Positions 50,501 through 60,067 of a stretch of 64,000 bases of DNA are shown here, in pieces. Origin of the DNA: Frondihabitans sucicola (GTDB lineage: Bacteria; Actinomycetota; Actinomycetes; Actinomycetales; Microbacteriaceae); assembly GCF_030296615.1 (NCBI RefSeq), contig NZ_AP027732.1:1426001-1490000 (forward strand), written 5' to 3'. Positions within the stretch are counted from its first letter, which is position 1; each line of letters begins with the position of its first letter. The notes under the pieces are model-generated. The model ran no database searches. It was not told the origin of the DNA and saw only the letters and a program-made list of their open reading frames with translations. Position numbers and translations under genes: made by a program.

Positions 50501-52922
50501 GACCTCGACGGCCGTCACCCCGGCGTCCGCCTCGCCCGACACCGCCACGGCGTCGTTCGACCGCCCGGCGACCGCGAACGTCCTGGCCAACGACACTCCG
50601 TCGACCGGGGCGACCTTCGACGCTTCGTCCGTTCGGCTCCGCGACGACGCCGGCAACCCCGTCGCGATTCTCGACGTGCCCGGCACGGGGCAGTGGTCGG
50701 TCGACACCGCCACCGGCGAGGTCACGTTCACGCCCGTCGCCGGATTCGTCGGAACGGTCACCGTCCCGTACCAGGTGACGGACTCCGACGGGACCGTCGC
50801 CGCGTCGACCGTCTCCGCCACGATCGCCGGGCCGCCCACCTCCCATGACGACACCGCAACGACAGACCAGGGCGACGTGGTGACCGTCCCGGTGCTCGAC
50901 AACGACTCGGCGGACGGAACCACCCTCGATCTTGCGTCTCTCCGTTTCGTCGACCCCGACTCCGGGGCGCTGGTGTCCACCCTGACGGTTCCCGACGAAG
51001 GCACGTACTCGACGACGCCGGGCGGGGAGGTCGTCTTCACGCCGCTGCCCACGTTCTCGGGGACGGCGACGCCCGTGACCTACAGCGTCGCCGACGACAA
51101 CGGGGATCGCTCGACGGCTCACCTGACGGTCACGGTCGACGCCGCCCCCGCTCCATCCGGTGTGAACGACGCCGTGAGCGCGGCCTACAACCAGCCGGTC
51201 ACCTTCTCTCCGACCTCCAACGACGACACGGGTGATCCTGGGGCCGCCTTCGATCCGTCGTCGGTGCGTCTCATCGACCCGGCGTCCGGTGATCCCGTCA
51301 CCGAGGTCGTCGTCGCCGGCCAGGGGACGTACGCGGTCGACACCTCCACAGGCCTCGTCACGTTCACGCCGCTCCCGTCGTTCACCGGCGCCGCCACTCC
51401 GGTCGCGTACACCGCCACGACCACGTTCGGAGCGAAGGCCGGAGCCGACATCACGGTCACCGTCGGCCGGCCCGACACGCCGACCGCCACGGACGACGCC
51501 GGCTACGCGCCGAACGGCCGACCCGTGCCGTTCTCGCCCCTCGACAACGACAACGCCGGGCCCGCGGGCACCACGTTCGACACCGGATCGCTCCGGCTCA
51601 TCGATCCGGCGACCGGTGATCCCGCGACGCGGGTCGTCATCGCCGGCGAAGGCACCTGGACGGTCGACACCACGACGGGCGCGGTCGTGTTCACCCCTGA
51701 CGCCCGGTTCTCCGGCGCCGCCACGCCGATCGACTACACCGCTTCGACGAACGTCGGCGACTCGGTGACGGGGAGCCTCAGCGCGTCCGTCGGCACCGCC
51801 CCGACAGCCGCGCCGGACTCGGCGACGGTGCCGTCGGGCCGTGCGGCGAGCGTCCACGTACTCGACAACGACGCCCCCGGAGGCACGGCCACGCTCGACA
51901 CGTCGAGCGTCCGGCTCCGCGACGCGAGCGGCGCCCCGGTGACCACGCTCGTCGTGCCGGGCAAGGGCACCTGGAGCCTCGGCGCCGACGGTACCGTGGT
52001 CTTCACCCCGGTGGCCGGCTTCGCGGGCACGGTCACGGCGCCGTACGAGGTCAGCGACAGCGACGGCAACACGGCCGTCTCGCAGGTCACGGTGACCGTC
52101 GCGGCCGCGCCGCGGGCCGTCCCGGACGTCGTCACGACGGGTCAGGGCACCGCGGTGACCATCGACCCGCTCGCGAACGACGTGCCGAGCAGCACCGGAG
52201 CGACCCTCGACCGCTCCACCCTCCGTCTGATCGACCCGAGCACCGGGCAGCCGGCGACATCGGTCGTCGTCCCGGGGCAGGGCACCTGGGCCATCGGCTC
52301 GGACGGCCGCGTGACGTTCACCCCCGTCGCCTCGTTCTCGGGCACGGCCGACCCTATCCGCTACCGGGTGACCGACACGGACGGCATCACGACCGGATCG
52401 ACGATCACCGCTACCGTCACGGAAACCGCCCCGACGGCCAAGAACGACACCGCGACGTCGCACGGCGGCCCGGTGACCCTCGACCCCCTCGGCAACGACT
52501 CCGCCCCCTCGGGGCACCTCGTCCCGTCGTCGTTGCGCCTGATCGACCCGAGCACCGGAGGCCTCGTCACGCGGCTCACGATCCCCGGTGAAGGCACCTA
52601 CGTCGTCGACACGGCGACCGGTCAGGTCACCTTCACGCCGGTCGCGTCGTTCTCGGGGACGTCGACGGTCCGGTACTCGGTGGCGGACACCGGCGGGGAT
52701 CGAGCGGTCGCGACCCTCAGCGTCGCCGTGGTCCTGCCCCCGCCGACGGGCATCACCCCGAATCCCGGCCCGGGCGGCGGCGTCACCGTCACGATCCCGG
52801 GCGGCGGGCAGCTGGCCTTCACCGGCTCGCAGCTGGTCTGGCCGCCGGTCGCGGTCGGCACCGTCCTGCTCCTTCTGGGAGTGACGTTGATCGTCCTCCG
52901 GCGGCGCCGCCGAGGAGCCTGA
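47515..52922 (+). CDS. Giant DUF11/CshA-repeat fibrillar adhesin with LAFTG sortase signal (about 1,802 aa; frameshifted as sequenced)
   Basis: A signal peptide ([21 protein letters not shown]) precedes a jelly-roll binding module at about 60-235 (LTNGGFEQP to [12 protein letters not shown]). About six DUF11 repeats follow, and then seven tandem repeats of about 90 residues resembling CshA fibril repeats ([27 protein letters not shown]). The end is LAFTG (52812-52826), a membrane helix and RRRRRGA. CshA of Streptococcus gordonii forms adhesive fibrils from such repeats. The frame breaks in the G run 48486-48490; one extra G gives [18 protein letters not shown]. The start is GTG 47515. The jelly-roll tip suggests binding to a carbohydrate or host surface. 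It is directly followed by the TasA-like genes. Confidence 0.88.
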
Positions 52923-53044
52923 GATCACGCCGCAGGTCGCGACTCGTGCGGCCTGCGGCTGATCCTGCCGACTGGTCGGGGTACAGCCGTGTCGGCAGGG
53001 TGCAGGACACCCCGGACTGGGTGCATGCAGGCGCATGAAAGTGC

Positions 53045-53073
53045 TTGTCCGCATTCTGGGGGACCGCTAGTGT
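53045..53073 (+). promoter_or_regulatory. Promoter of the TasA-like/SipW operon
   Basis: TTGTCC (53045-53050), 17 bases, TAGTGT (53068-53073) lies in the 357-base gap between the giant gene and the first TasA-like gene. It leaves a leader of about 200 bases containing the tandem CGGCCGTTCCCGG at 53127-53153. No gene was seen in the gap. Confidence 0.55.
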
Positions 53074-53279
53074 CATAACCAGAACGAGCCCAGCCCGCCC
53101 GAGCAACACCAGCTCACGGAGCCCGGCGGCCGTTCCCGGCGGCCGTTCCCGGCAACCAGTCAGCCGCGACCACCCGAGGTCGATGACACGCTCTCCGTCG
53201 AGCGTCGCCCGTATCCGAATGCGGTCGACGTCCGACGTCTTCCCCAGCGCTTCAGCCTGCGCAGAAACGGACTCTCCCC

Positions 53280-53831
53280 ATGAACAAGATCATCACCGGA
53301 GCAATCGCCGGAGCAGCCGGCATCGCCCTCCTCCTCGGTGGAGCCGGAACCTTCGCTCTCTGGAACGCCAATGCCAGCAGCGCCGCCTCGTCGGTCAGCT
53401 CGGGCACGCTGTCGCTCAGCGCCAACAACGACGGCACCTGGACCGACATCACCAACGGCCGCTCCGCCACGATCAACCCGTCCACCGCTCTGATGGTCCC
53501 CGGCAACACGTACCAGTTCACACAGACCCTCACCGTCGCCGCGACCGGCAACGACCTCAAGGCGAACCTCACCTACGCCAGCCAGAGCATCACCGGCGAC
53601 GCGGCTCTGCTCGCCGCCACGACCAAGACCCTCGCCGTGACCTCGTCGAGCGCCTCCGTCGTCGCCTCGTCGACCGCCAACACCTTCGTCGTGTCGCCGT
53701 CTGCCTCCACCTCCACCGTCAAGGTCGTCTTCACGATCTCGCTGCCGGCCTCGGCGACCACCGGCCAGGGCGGAACGCTGAACATCGGCGCCCTCGCGTT
53801 CACGCTGACGCAGACCACCATCGGCTCCTGA
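53280..53831 (+). CDS. TasA/camelysin-like secreted protein 1 (SipW-type signal peptide)
   Basis: This 183-residue exported protein has an alternate signal peptide, MNKIITGAIAGAAGIALLLG then GAGTFALWNANASS, the hallmark of SipW-processed proteins. A Ser/Thr/Val-rich beta-sandwich follows (VPGNTYQFTQTLTVAATGNDL, FTISLPASATTGQGGTLNIGAL), matching the TasA/camelysin family. Bacillus TasA forms the protein fibres of biofilm matrix. It is first of a four-gene run ending in the peptidase gene. No LPxTG-like signal is present, so it is released or polymerised. Confidence 0.85.
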   Translation: MNKIITGAIAGAAGIALLLGGAGTFALWNANASSAASSVSSGTLSLSANNDGTWTDITNGRSATINPSTALMVPGNTYQFTQTLTVAATGNDLKANLTYASQSITGDAALLAATTKTLAVTSSSASVVASSTANTFVVSPSASTSTVKVVFTISLPASATTGQGGTLNIGALAFTLTQTTIGS

Positions 53832-53912
53832 GCCGAGGCCGGGCTTTCGCCTCGCGGGAGCCCGGCAACAGTGCCCGATCGGGCAGAATGAGCAGCGACC
53901 AGGGGAACGGGA

Positions 53913-54509
53913 ATGTCAGAGCCAACGATCGGAACGGGGCGCCACGCGGCGCCGCGCCGCCGTCGAGGGATCTGGATCGCCGCCGGGATCCTGGTCGCTC
54001 TCGTCGTCGCGGGGTCGGCCGGCATCGGCGGCACGTACGCCCTCTGGAACGGCAAGGCCTCGACCAACGCCTCGACCGTCACCTCCGGCACCGCCGCCGT
54101 CCAGGTGAGCGCTCTCTCCACGATGAACGCGTCGTCGCTGGCTCCGGGCACCGGGGTCACCGGCACCTTCTCGGTCAAGAACTCCGGCACCATTCCGCTG
54201 TCGATGCGCGTCTCGACCACGGCCACCTCGGTCGCCTACGCCACCAGCGCCACGGACGCGACCGTGCTCGGCGAACTGACCCTGCGCCTCTCGGTCGTCG
54301 CTTCGGCCGCCGACTGCAAGACCGGGCTCGGCGGAGCATCCGGCCGCGTCGCCGCCTTCGACACGGGTGCCGGCTACTACACGCTTCCCGTCGGCGCGAG
54401 CGGAGTCGGCTGCGTCGAACTCGACCTCGACGCCGACGCTCCCCAGTCGGTGGCGGGCGCCGTCACCAACTTCACCCTGACGGTCACGGGAACCCAGGTG
54501 ACGACATGA
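53913..54509 (+). CDS. TasA/camelysin-like secreted protein 2 (SipW-type signal peptide)
   Basis: This 198-residue protein has a basic N-terminus (HAAPRRRRG) and a hydrophobic segment GIWIAAGILVALVVAGSAGIGG. TYALWNGKAS, the SipW-type cleavage zone, is followed by a beta-rich domain with GTGVTGTFSVKNSGTIPLSMRV, a camelysin-like phrase. Two cysteines (DCKTG and GVGCVE) could form a disulphide. Its stop overlaps the next start by ATGA, so translation is coupled. Confidence 0.84.
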   Translation: MSEPTIGTGRHAAPRRRRGIWIAAGILVALVVAGSAGIGGTYALWNGKASTNASTVTSGTAAVQVSALSTMNASSLAPGTGVTGTFSVKNSGTIPLSMRVSTTATSVAYATSATDATVLGELTLRLSVVASAADCKTGLGGASGRVAAFDTGAGYYTLPVGASGVGCVELDLDADAPQSVAGAVTNFTLTVTGTQVTT

Positions 54510-55426
54510 CGCGGGCGCGCCGGGCCTCTCGCCACCCGCTGTCGGGAATCAGGATCCGAGTGGTCGCCACCCTCGCGATCGTGGCCGTTCTGCTCGGGGC
54601 CGGTTCGACCGCGGCCTGGGCCCTCTACAGCGCGACGGCCACCGCGGCCTCGAGCGTGACCATCGGCAAGATGTCCGCGACGATCAGCGGGACCAGCGCC
54701 ATGACGACGACCTTCTCGTCGAGTGTGACCACGGTCACCAACGCGGTGACGTTCGCCAATACGGGCAGCACTCCCGGCACGGTGTCGACGACCGTCTCGG
54801 TCGTCTCCGGAAGCTCCGTGGCACTCGCGCAGGCGGTCGCGGTCAAGGCCTGGCCCGTCGCCTCGACGGCGGCCTGCACGACGGCCGCCGCCGTCGGAGC
54901 CGGTTCCGTCAGCGGCACCTGGGCGCAGCTTCCCAGCATGGGGTCGAGTCTGGCCGCCGGCGCGAGTTCCACCTGGTGCATCCGCAGCACGCCGACCTCG
55001 TCGGCTCCCGCCTCGGCGACCACGAACGTCAACATCAACCTCACGATGACCACCGGGAGCTGGACCACCGGTGTCATCCAGGGCGGCTTCTACCTCAACA
55101 CCTCGGCCGCGACACCGACGTTCGGCTGCGTGGACCACGGCGGCAACTACGTGGACCTCTCCTGGACCACGTCGACCCGCCCGCTCGCGACGTACTACGG
55201 CGCCTACATCAACGGCACGATGGTCGGCGACAAGGAGCAGGGCTTCTCCGGCGTCATCCCGCTCTCGTCGACCATCATCTCCAAGACCCTCGCCGCCGAC
55301 GGCGCGACGACCGTCAACGTCGTGGTGCTCGACAGCTCGTACAACCCGACCACGACCGTCGCCGCCACCGGAACGGTCACCCTCTTCGTGCAGAACGGCG
55401 CCCGGGCGATCCGATGCGGAAGCTGA
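54506..55426 (+). CDS. SipW-type signal peptide protein 3, larger fibre-associated subunit
   Basis: This 306-residue protein has a basic N-terminus, hydrophobic VVATLAIVAVLLGAGSTAA and WALYSATATAASS, again a SipW-type signal. It has a Thr/Ser/Val-rich beta domain and four cysteines. It also has a C-terminal region (FGCVDHGGNYVDLSWTTSTRP, then YYGAYINGTM) resembling a fibronectin-type module. Its size and modular end recall an accessory or capping subunit in the way TapA accompanies TasA; this role is inferred. It overlaps both neighbouring genes. Confidence 0.82.
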   Translation: MTRARRASRHPLSGIRIRVVATLAIVAVLLGAGSTAAWALYSATATAASSVTIGKMSATISGTSAMTTTFSSSVTTVTNAVTFANTGSTPGTVSTTVSVVSGSSVALAQAVAVKAWPVASTAACTTAAAVGAGSVSGTWAQLPSMGSSLAAGASSTWCIRSTPTSSAPASATTNVNINLTMTTGSWTTGVIQGGFYLNTSAATPTFGCVDHGGNYVDLSWTTSTRPLATYYGAYINGTMVGDKEQGFSGVIPLSSTIISKTLAADGATTVNVVVLDSSYNPTTTVAATGTVTLFVQNGARAIRCGS

Positions 55427-56049
55427 CGCAGCACACCGGCCGTGAGCGCGCGCCGCGTCCCGAGCGCACCGGATGGCGGGCGGTCCTGCACGCGGTGAAC
55501 CTGGGCGTGAGCGTCGGCCTCGTGTTCCTGATCGGCGGCCTGGCGCTGATCCTGATCGTCGTCCCGAAGACGACGGGTTCGACACCGCTCACGGTTCTCA
55601 CGCAGTCGATGGAGCCCAAGCTGCCACCGGGAACCCTGCTGATCGTGCGGCCGACGCCCGTCGACGACATCCACGTGGGAGACGTCGTCACCTACCAGAT
55701 CGTCTCCGGACAGCCCGCCGTCATCAGTCACCGCGTCGTCTCGATCACCTCGTCGTCGACCGGCTCGAAGACCTTCGTGCTGAAGGGCGACAACAACGCC
55801 GCGCCCGATTCGAACCCGGTGGCGCCGGCGCAGATCCGGGGCACGCTCTGGTACAGCATTCCGAAGCTCGGCTACGTGAACCAGCTGGTCAACGGATCGC
55901 GCACCTGGCTCATCCCCGCGCTCGCCGGGGCGCTCCTGGCGTACGGCGCCGTGATGGTCGTCCTCGGCATCGTCACCGCCGTCCGGCGGCGCCGACTGCG
56001 GGCGGCCGGGCTTCGACCCGCGCGAGGGCGGCGCGCCCGGCGACGCTGA
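55414..56049 (+). CDS. sipW: Signal peptidase I, SipW/ER type
   Basis: This 211-residue membrane signal peptidase has two helices (about 28-50 and 165-190) and a catalytic domain between them. The nucleophile Ser is in VLTQSMEPKLPPG. The general base is His in VISHRVVSI, where ordinary bacterial enzymes have Lys, and KGDNN carries the conserved Asp. This Ser-His-Asp form is typical of SipW and archaeal/ER peptidases, which process TasA-like proteins. It overlaps the preceding gene by 13 bases and closes the operon. The basic C-terminal tail is cytoplasmic. Confidence 0.92.
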   Translation: MRKLTQHTGRERAPRPERTGWRAVLHAVNLGVSVGLVFLIGGLALILIVVPKTTGSTPLTVLTQSMEPKLPPGTLLIVRPTPVDDIHVGDVVTYQIVSGQPAVISHRVVSITSSSTGSKTFVLKGDNNAAPDSNPVAPAQIRGTLWYSIPKLGYVNQLVNGSRTWLIPALAGALLAYGAVMVVLGIVTAVRRRRLRAAGLRPARGRRARRR

Positions 56050-56108
56050 CCCCGCCCTCGGCCTCGCCCTCGGCCTCGGCCTTGCGGAAGCGGCTCACGC
56101 CCGCGGGC

Positions 56109-57026
56109 TCAGACCAGGGCTTCGAGGATGTCCAGCCCGGATCGACAACGCGCGACGTAGTCGTCGTAGAGGTCCGGGCGCCGGTCGTGAGCCCAGCGCG
56201 TCACGTCCAGGAGGTGCAGGACGACCATCGACAGCAGCGTCCGCTCGTCGGTCGGACCGTTCACACCCGCCGCGGCCGCGAACTCCTCGTACGCCGACCT
56301 GCTGATCGTTCGCTCGCAGAAGGCCCATTCGAAAACCCGCTGCGCGTCGGTCCACGGGGTCGGCCCCGTCGTCGCCGCACCCCAGTCGAGAAGCACGGGA
56401 GGCTGATCGGCGCCGCGCGAGAGGAGGTTCCGCGGGGCGAGATCCCCGTGGGCCAGCCCGAAGCGGAAGCGTCTGGCGGAGAGGTCGTCCAGCTGTCGAC
56501 GCAGGAACGGGAGCGCGTGCGCGGAGTAGGCGCCGTCTCGCAGCAGGAGGTCGTCGGGGGTGAGCGCGTCGCGGTTGTACCGCACGTGCGACGACCACGC
56601 CGCCTCGAGATCTCGGCCGAAGCGGGAGAACAGCGAGGCCGGCGCACCCCGGACGTCGATGTCGCCCAGAGCGCGCGCGTAGCCGCCGAGCCAGGACCAC
56701 GGCCGCTCGACGCCCTGCTCGGCCGGGTGCAGGTAGTCGGAGACCAGGAACGGCACTCCGTCTTCGAGCCCCTCCTCGAGCGGTGGGGCGATGGGAACGC
56801 CGACGGCTCGGGCAGCCCGGATCGCCCAGACCTCCGCGGGATACTCATTGGCCCGCAGACGGTCCCGCGGGAACCGGACCACGACGTCGCGGCCGTCAGC
56901 GGTACGGAGCCGGTGCGTGACGTTCACGAAACCGCCGGGCAACTCCGTGGCCGTAGCCGCACCTCCGCCGAGCCTGCTCGCGATCCGGTCGAGCAGGATC
57001 GCGTCGGGGTCGCCGTCGTCATCCAC
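56109..57026 (-). CDS. Aminoglycoside phosphotransferase/choline kinase-fold protein
   Basis: This 305-residue phosphotransferase has the catalytic loop HGDLAPRNLL (Asp195, Asn200) and metal-binding LLDWGA (Asp214), after an N-lobe with VVVRFPRDR (ATP-binding Lys position replaced by Arg). Many proteins of this fold phosphorylate small alcohols, macrolides or metabolites, so antibiotic resistance should not be assumed. The start is uncertain: GTG at 57026 or 57044. Confidence 0.82.
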   Translation of the reverse strand: MDDDGDPDAILLDRIASRLGGGAATATELPGGFVNVTHRLRTADGRDVVVRFPRDRLRANEYPAEVWAIRAARAVGVPIAPPLEEGLEDGVPFLVSDYLHPAEQGVERPWSWLGGYARALGDIDVRGAPASLFSRFGRDLEAAWSSHVRYNRDALTPDDLLLRDGAYSAHALPFLRRQLDDLSARRFRFGLAHGDLAPRNLLSRGADQPPVLLDWGAATTGPTPWTDAQRVFEWAFCERTISRSAYEEFAAAAGVNGPTDERTLLSMVVLHLLDVTRWAHDRRPDLYDDYVARCRSGLDILEALV

Positions 57027-57134
57027 CCCCTCATGCTGGACCACGCCGGCGCCGCTGTCACCCGGCGTCCGCCGCGAGGGTGATGAGACCGAGGAGGACT
57101 CTGGGCACAGCGCACGCGTTGCTAGGGTGCACGG

Positions 57135-58009
57135 ATGGACTACAGGCAACTCGCTCCCGGCCAGCGCTCCGAGGTCTGGGTGGCCGCGGCCGGAGGCGGC
57201 CCGGCGACTCTGCTCTACGAGACCTCGGCGATCCTGATCGAGGCTCCCAACTGGTCTGCTGACGGCGCTTCCCTCTTCCTGAACGGCGACGGCAAGCTGT
57301 GGCGGCTCGATGTCGGCTCGCCCTCCGCGCTGCAAGAGGTGGTGTTCGACGACCTGCCGGCCATCAACAACGACCACGTGCTGTCGCGCGACGGCCGGTG
57401 GGTGTTCCTGTCGGCGACGGACGGCCACATCTACCGCGGCGCCGTGACCGGTGGGGCGGTGACCCGTGTCTCGCCCGACGACGGGAAGTGGCACTTCCTG
57501 CACGGCGTGACGAGCGACGCCACGCGGCTCGCGTACGTCGAGCTCGGCGGCTTCGACGAGCCGGGCCGGCTCATCGTGTCGCCCGGCGGAGGAGCACCCG
57601 GCTCGCTCGTCGACATCGGCCCGAAACACATCGACGGGCCGGAGTGGTCCGCCGACGACGCCTGGATCTACTTCAACACCGAGGGCTTCACGACCGAACC
57701 GGGGCACGCGCAGCTCGCCCGGATCGCGGACGGCGGAGGCTCCGTCGAGAGGCTGCTGGCCTCCGGAACCGTCGACTGGTTCCCGCACCCTCGCCCGACG
57801 GACGCTTCGCCACCTACATCGCCTTCCCCGCCGGCACCGTCGGCCACCCGGCCGATCTCGACGTCGAGGTGCGGCTCGTCGCGACCGCGGACTGGGCTGC
57901 TCCGATCGCGACCTACCCGCTGTTCGGCGGGCAGGGCACGCTGAACGTCAACAGCTGGAGCCCCGACAGCGAGCGGTTCGCCTTCGTCGCGTATCCCGTC
58001 GCGGGCTGA
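57135..58009 (+). CDS. TolB-like beta-propeller protein (frameshifted as sequenced)
   Basis: This is a soluble protein of about 291 residues built from WD/PD40-like strands (APNWSADGASLFLNGDGKLWRLD, LSRDGRWVFLSATDG, GPEWSADDAWIYFN). It resembles the family labelled TolB-related transporter in actinobacteria, but it has no signal peptide and probably acts in the cytoplasm. The frame breaks in the C run 57788-57790; one extra C gives WFPHPSPDGRFATYIAF. It is leaderless, with TAGGGT 7 bases before the ATG. Confidence 0.85.
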
Positions 58010-58033
58010 AACGTCGTCGCGGCCCGCCGAGGG

Positions 58034-59199
58034 CTACTCGCCGGAGGTCGCAGCCTTCTGCTCGTCGAACGCGGCGAACATCTCGACCAGGCCCTTCGGG
58101 GAGTCCTCGCGGAAGATGATCCCCATGCTCTCCTGCGACTGTGCAGCCGCCTCGGCCGCCCGAGGGAAGAGGTCTGCTTCGTAGGCGGCGAGAGCGGCCT
58201 CGGTGTCGCCGACGTGATCCGCGATCGCCAGCGCGAGGAGAGCCCCGTCGTACAGGGCGAGGTTCGCTCCCTCGCCGGCGAACGGGGACATGACGTGCGC
58301 GGCGTCGCCCAGCAGCGTCACGCCCGCGACCCGCGGCCACGAGTGGCCGAGCGGGAGAGCGTTGATCGCGCGCGCGGTCAGGGGCGTGTCGGCGTTGCCG
58401 ATCATCCCGCGGAGCGCGTCGTCCCAGCCGTCGAGCCTGTCGAGGACGGTGGCCGTGGCGGCGGAGGAGTCGCCGAAGTCGACCGACTCGGCCCAGTCTT
58501 CGGCGGCCGTGAACCCGAGGTAGACGTGGAGGCTGCCGTCGGTCTCGCGGTGCCCCAGGATCCCGGTCTCGCCGCGAAGGGCGAACAGCATTCCGCCACC
58601 CATCGCCGCCGCCTCGGCGGGGTGCCTCGCGTCGGCGTCGAAGAGATCGGCCTCGATGAAGGAGATGCCGGTGTAGGCGGGCCTGGCGTCGGACACGCGC
58701 GGGCGGACCTTCGACCAGGCGCCGTCGGCACCGATCAGGAGATCGGTCGTGATGGTCTCTCCACTCGCGAAGGCGACCTCGTGTCGTCCGGCCACGTCGT
58801 CGACCGGGCGGACCGCCGTCACCTTGGATCCCCAGTGGATGGTTCCCTCGGGGAGCGAGTCGATGAGCAGGTCGCGGAGCTGGCCGCGGTCGACCTCGGG
58901 GCGGCCCCGGTCGCCGCTGTCGGCCTCGTCGCGGAGGACCGCTCCGGTGTGGTCGAGGATGCGCATGGCCTCGCCCCCTCGTGGATGAGCGCGGTGAACG
59001 GCTCCCAGAGGTCGGCGGCGTGGATCGCCTTCTGGCCGTTCTCCTCGTGGATGTCGAGCATCCCGCCCTGGACGCGCGCGTGGCGGTCGGCCTCGAGCTC
59101 GAAGACGGCGGAGTCGATGCCCTTCGCGTGAAGGACGCGCGCGGTGACGAGGCCGCCGAGGCCGCCTCCGATGATGGCGATGGGATAGTGCGTTGTCAT
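58034..59199 (-). CDS. TetX-like FAD-dependent monooxygenase (frameshifted as sequenced)
   Basis: This flavoprotein hydroxylase has 388 residues after correction, the same length as TetX. It has GGGLGGLVTARVL (FAD), QGGMLDIHEENGQ, VDRGQLRDLLIDSL, LLIGADGAWSKVR and GDAAHVMSPFAGEGAN. All resemble the tetracycline destructase family. The frame breaks in the C run 58974-58978; one extra base joins LIHEGGEAMRILDHTG. AAGGAG precedes the ATG. It lies 28 bases behind a TetR gene in one operon. The true substrate may be another aromatic polyketide. Confidence 0.87.
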
Positions 59200-59227
59200 G
59201 GTCGGTGCTCCTTGAGGTGGTGGTCGG

Positions 59228-59923
59228 TCAGGATCGGGAGTCGGGCAGCGCCGTGGTGGCGATACCGGCGACGAGGGCGCGCAGGGCCCAGTCGACGCGT
59301 TGCTCGGGGGTGCCGCCGAGGATGGCCTCGGCGTGAGCGGCGACGTGCGGCGCCATCTCAGGGCTCGCCGTGCGGAGCGCTCGCGTCAGGTCGTCCCATT
59401 CGGCCGCGTCAGAGGCGGCGGTATCGACGTCGCTCGGAGCAGGCGCGCTGTGCTCGGCGGCGTTGGCGGTGACGTACTGCAGGAGGAGGTCGACGCCCCA
59501 GGCCGCCCGGGCGGGCTCGATGCGGCCCTCGAGGAGCAGGCCGAGAAGGCGGTCGTAGAGCAGGATCGCGTTCGGGCCGGTCGGGCGGAGCACGAGAGCG
59601 GACCGCGCGAGACCGGGGTAGGCGAAGAGCACCCGGCCGAAGTCGGTGAGGAGAGCCTCGAGCCGGGACTGCCAGTCGCCCTCGGAGGCGGGCTCGACGG
59701 ACCCGAGGAGGTCGTCGAGGACAGCGGTGTGGAGCGCTGCGGTGTTGGCGACGTAGACGTACAGGGACGCCGGGCCGGTGTCGAGGGCCTGGGCGACTCG
59801 ACGCATCGTTGCCTTCTCGAGGCCCTCGCTGCGCATGATCTCGATGGTCGCGGCGATGATCCAGTCGCGAGACAGCGGCGGTTTGGCGGGCCGCTCTCGG
59901 CGGCTGCGGGTGGGGGATGCCAT
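59228..59923 (-). CDS. TetR-family regulator of the TetX-like gene
   Basis: This 231-residue repressor has a helix-turn-helix at about 20-65 (EKATMRRVAQALDTGPASLYVYVANTAALH) and a TetR-type C-terminal ligand domain. The ATG at 59923 follows a TACACT -10 by 7 bases, suggesting a leaderless mRNA. Two CGAACATG palindromes lie on the promoter (59938-59964). It is first gene of the operon with the flavoprotein, an autoregulated resistance-type arrangement. Confidence 0.88.
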   Translation of the reverse strand: MASPTRSRRERPAKPPLSRDWIIAATIEIMRSEGLEKATMRRVAQALDTGPASLYVYVANTAALHTAVLDDLLGSVEPASEGDWQSRLEALLTDFGRVLFAYPGLARSALVLRPTGPNAILLYDRLLGLLLEGRIEPARAAWGVDLLLQYVTANAAEHSAPAPSDVDTAASDAAEWDDLTRALRTASPEMAPHVAAHAEAILGGTPEQRVDWALRALVAGIATTALPDSRS

Positions 59924-59937
59924 GCATGCGAGTGTAA

Positions 59938-59964
59938 CGAACATGTTCGTCACGAACATGATCG
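59938..59964. promoter_or_regulatory. TetR operator pair
   Basis: CGAACATGTTCG (59938-59949, perfect palindrome) and CGAACATGATCG (59953-59964) are tandem sites 15 bases apart. They overlie the spacer and -35 region of the tetR promoter. Confidence 0.7.
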
Positions 59965-60019
59965 TCGGTGTTTTCTCAGGTGCGAACGTGTCCGTCCCGA
60001 CGTCTCTGCTGAGACGACG

Positions 60020-60051
60020 AAGGCCCGCACCGCCGATGCGGTGCGGGCCTT
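60020..60051. terminator. Terminator after the SDR gene
   Basis: AAGGCCCGCACCGC-cgat-GCGGTGCGGGCCTT is a perfect 14-bp stem, 16 bases past the SDR stop on the minus strand. Confidence 0.85.
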
Positions 60052-60067
60052 GCGTGCTGTCGAACGA

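Noticed and set aside
48345..53054. A 1,569-codon minus-strand open frame opposite giant gene 2
   Set aside because: The product is an Arg/Gly/Asp low-complexity chain without start signals; it mirrors the third codon positions of the plus-strand repeats.
56109..57026. Calling the phosphotransferase an aminoglycoside-resistance gene
   Set aside because: Only the general fold motifs are present and the fold covers many metabolite kinases; nothing nearby indicates resistance.
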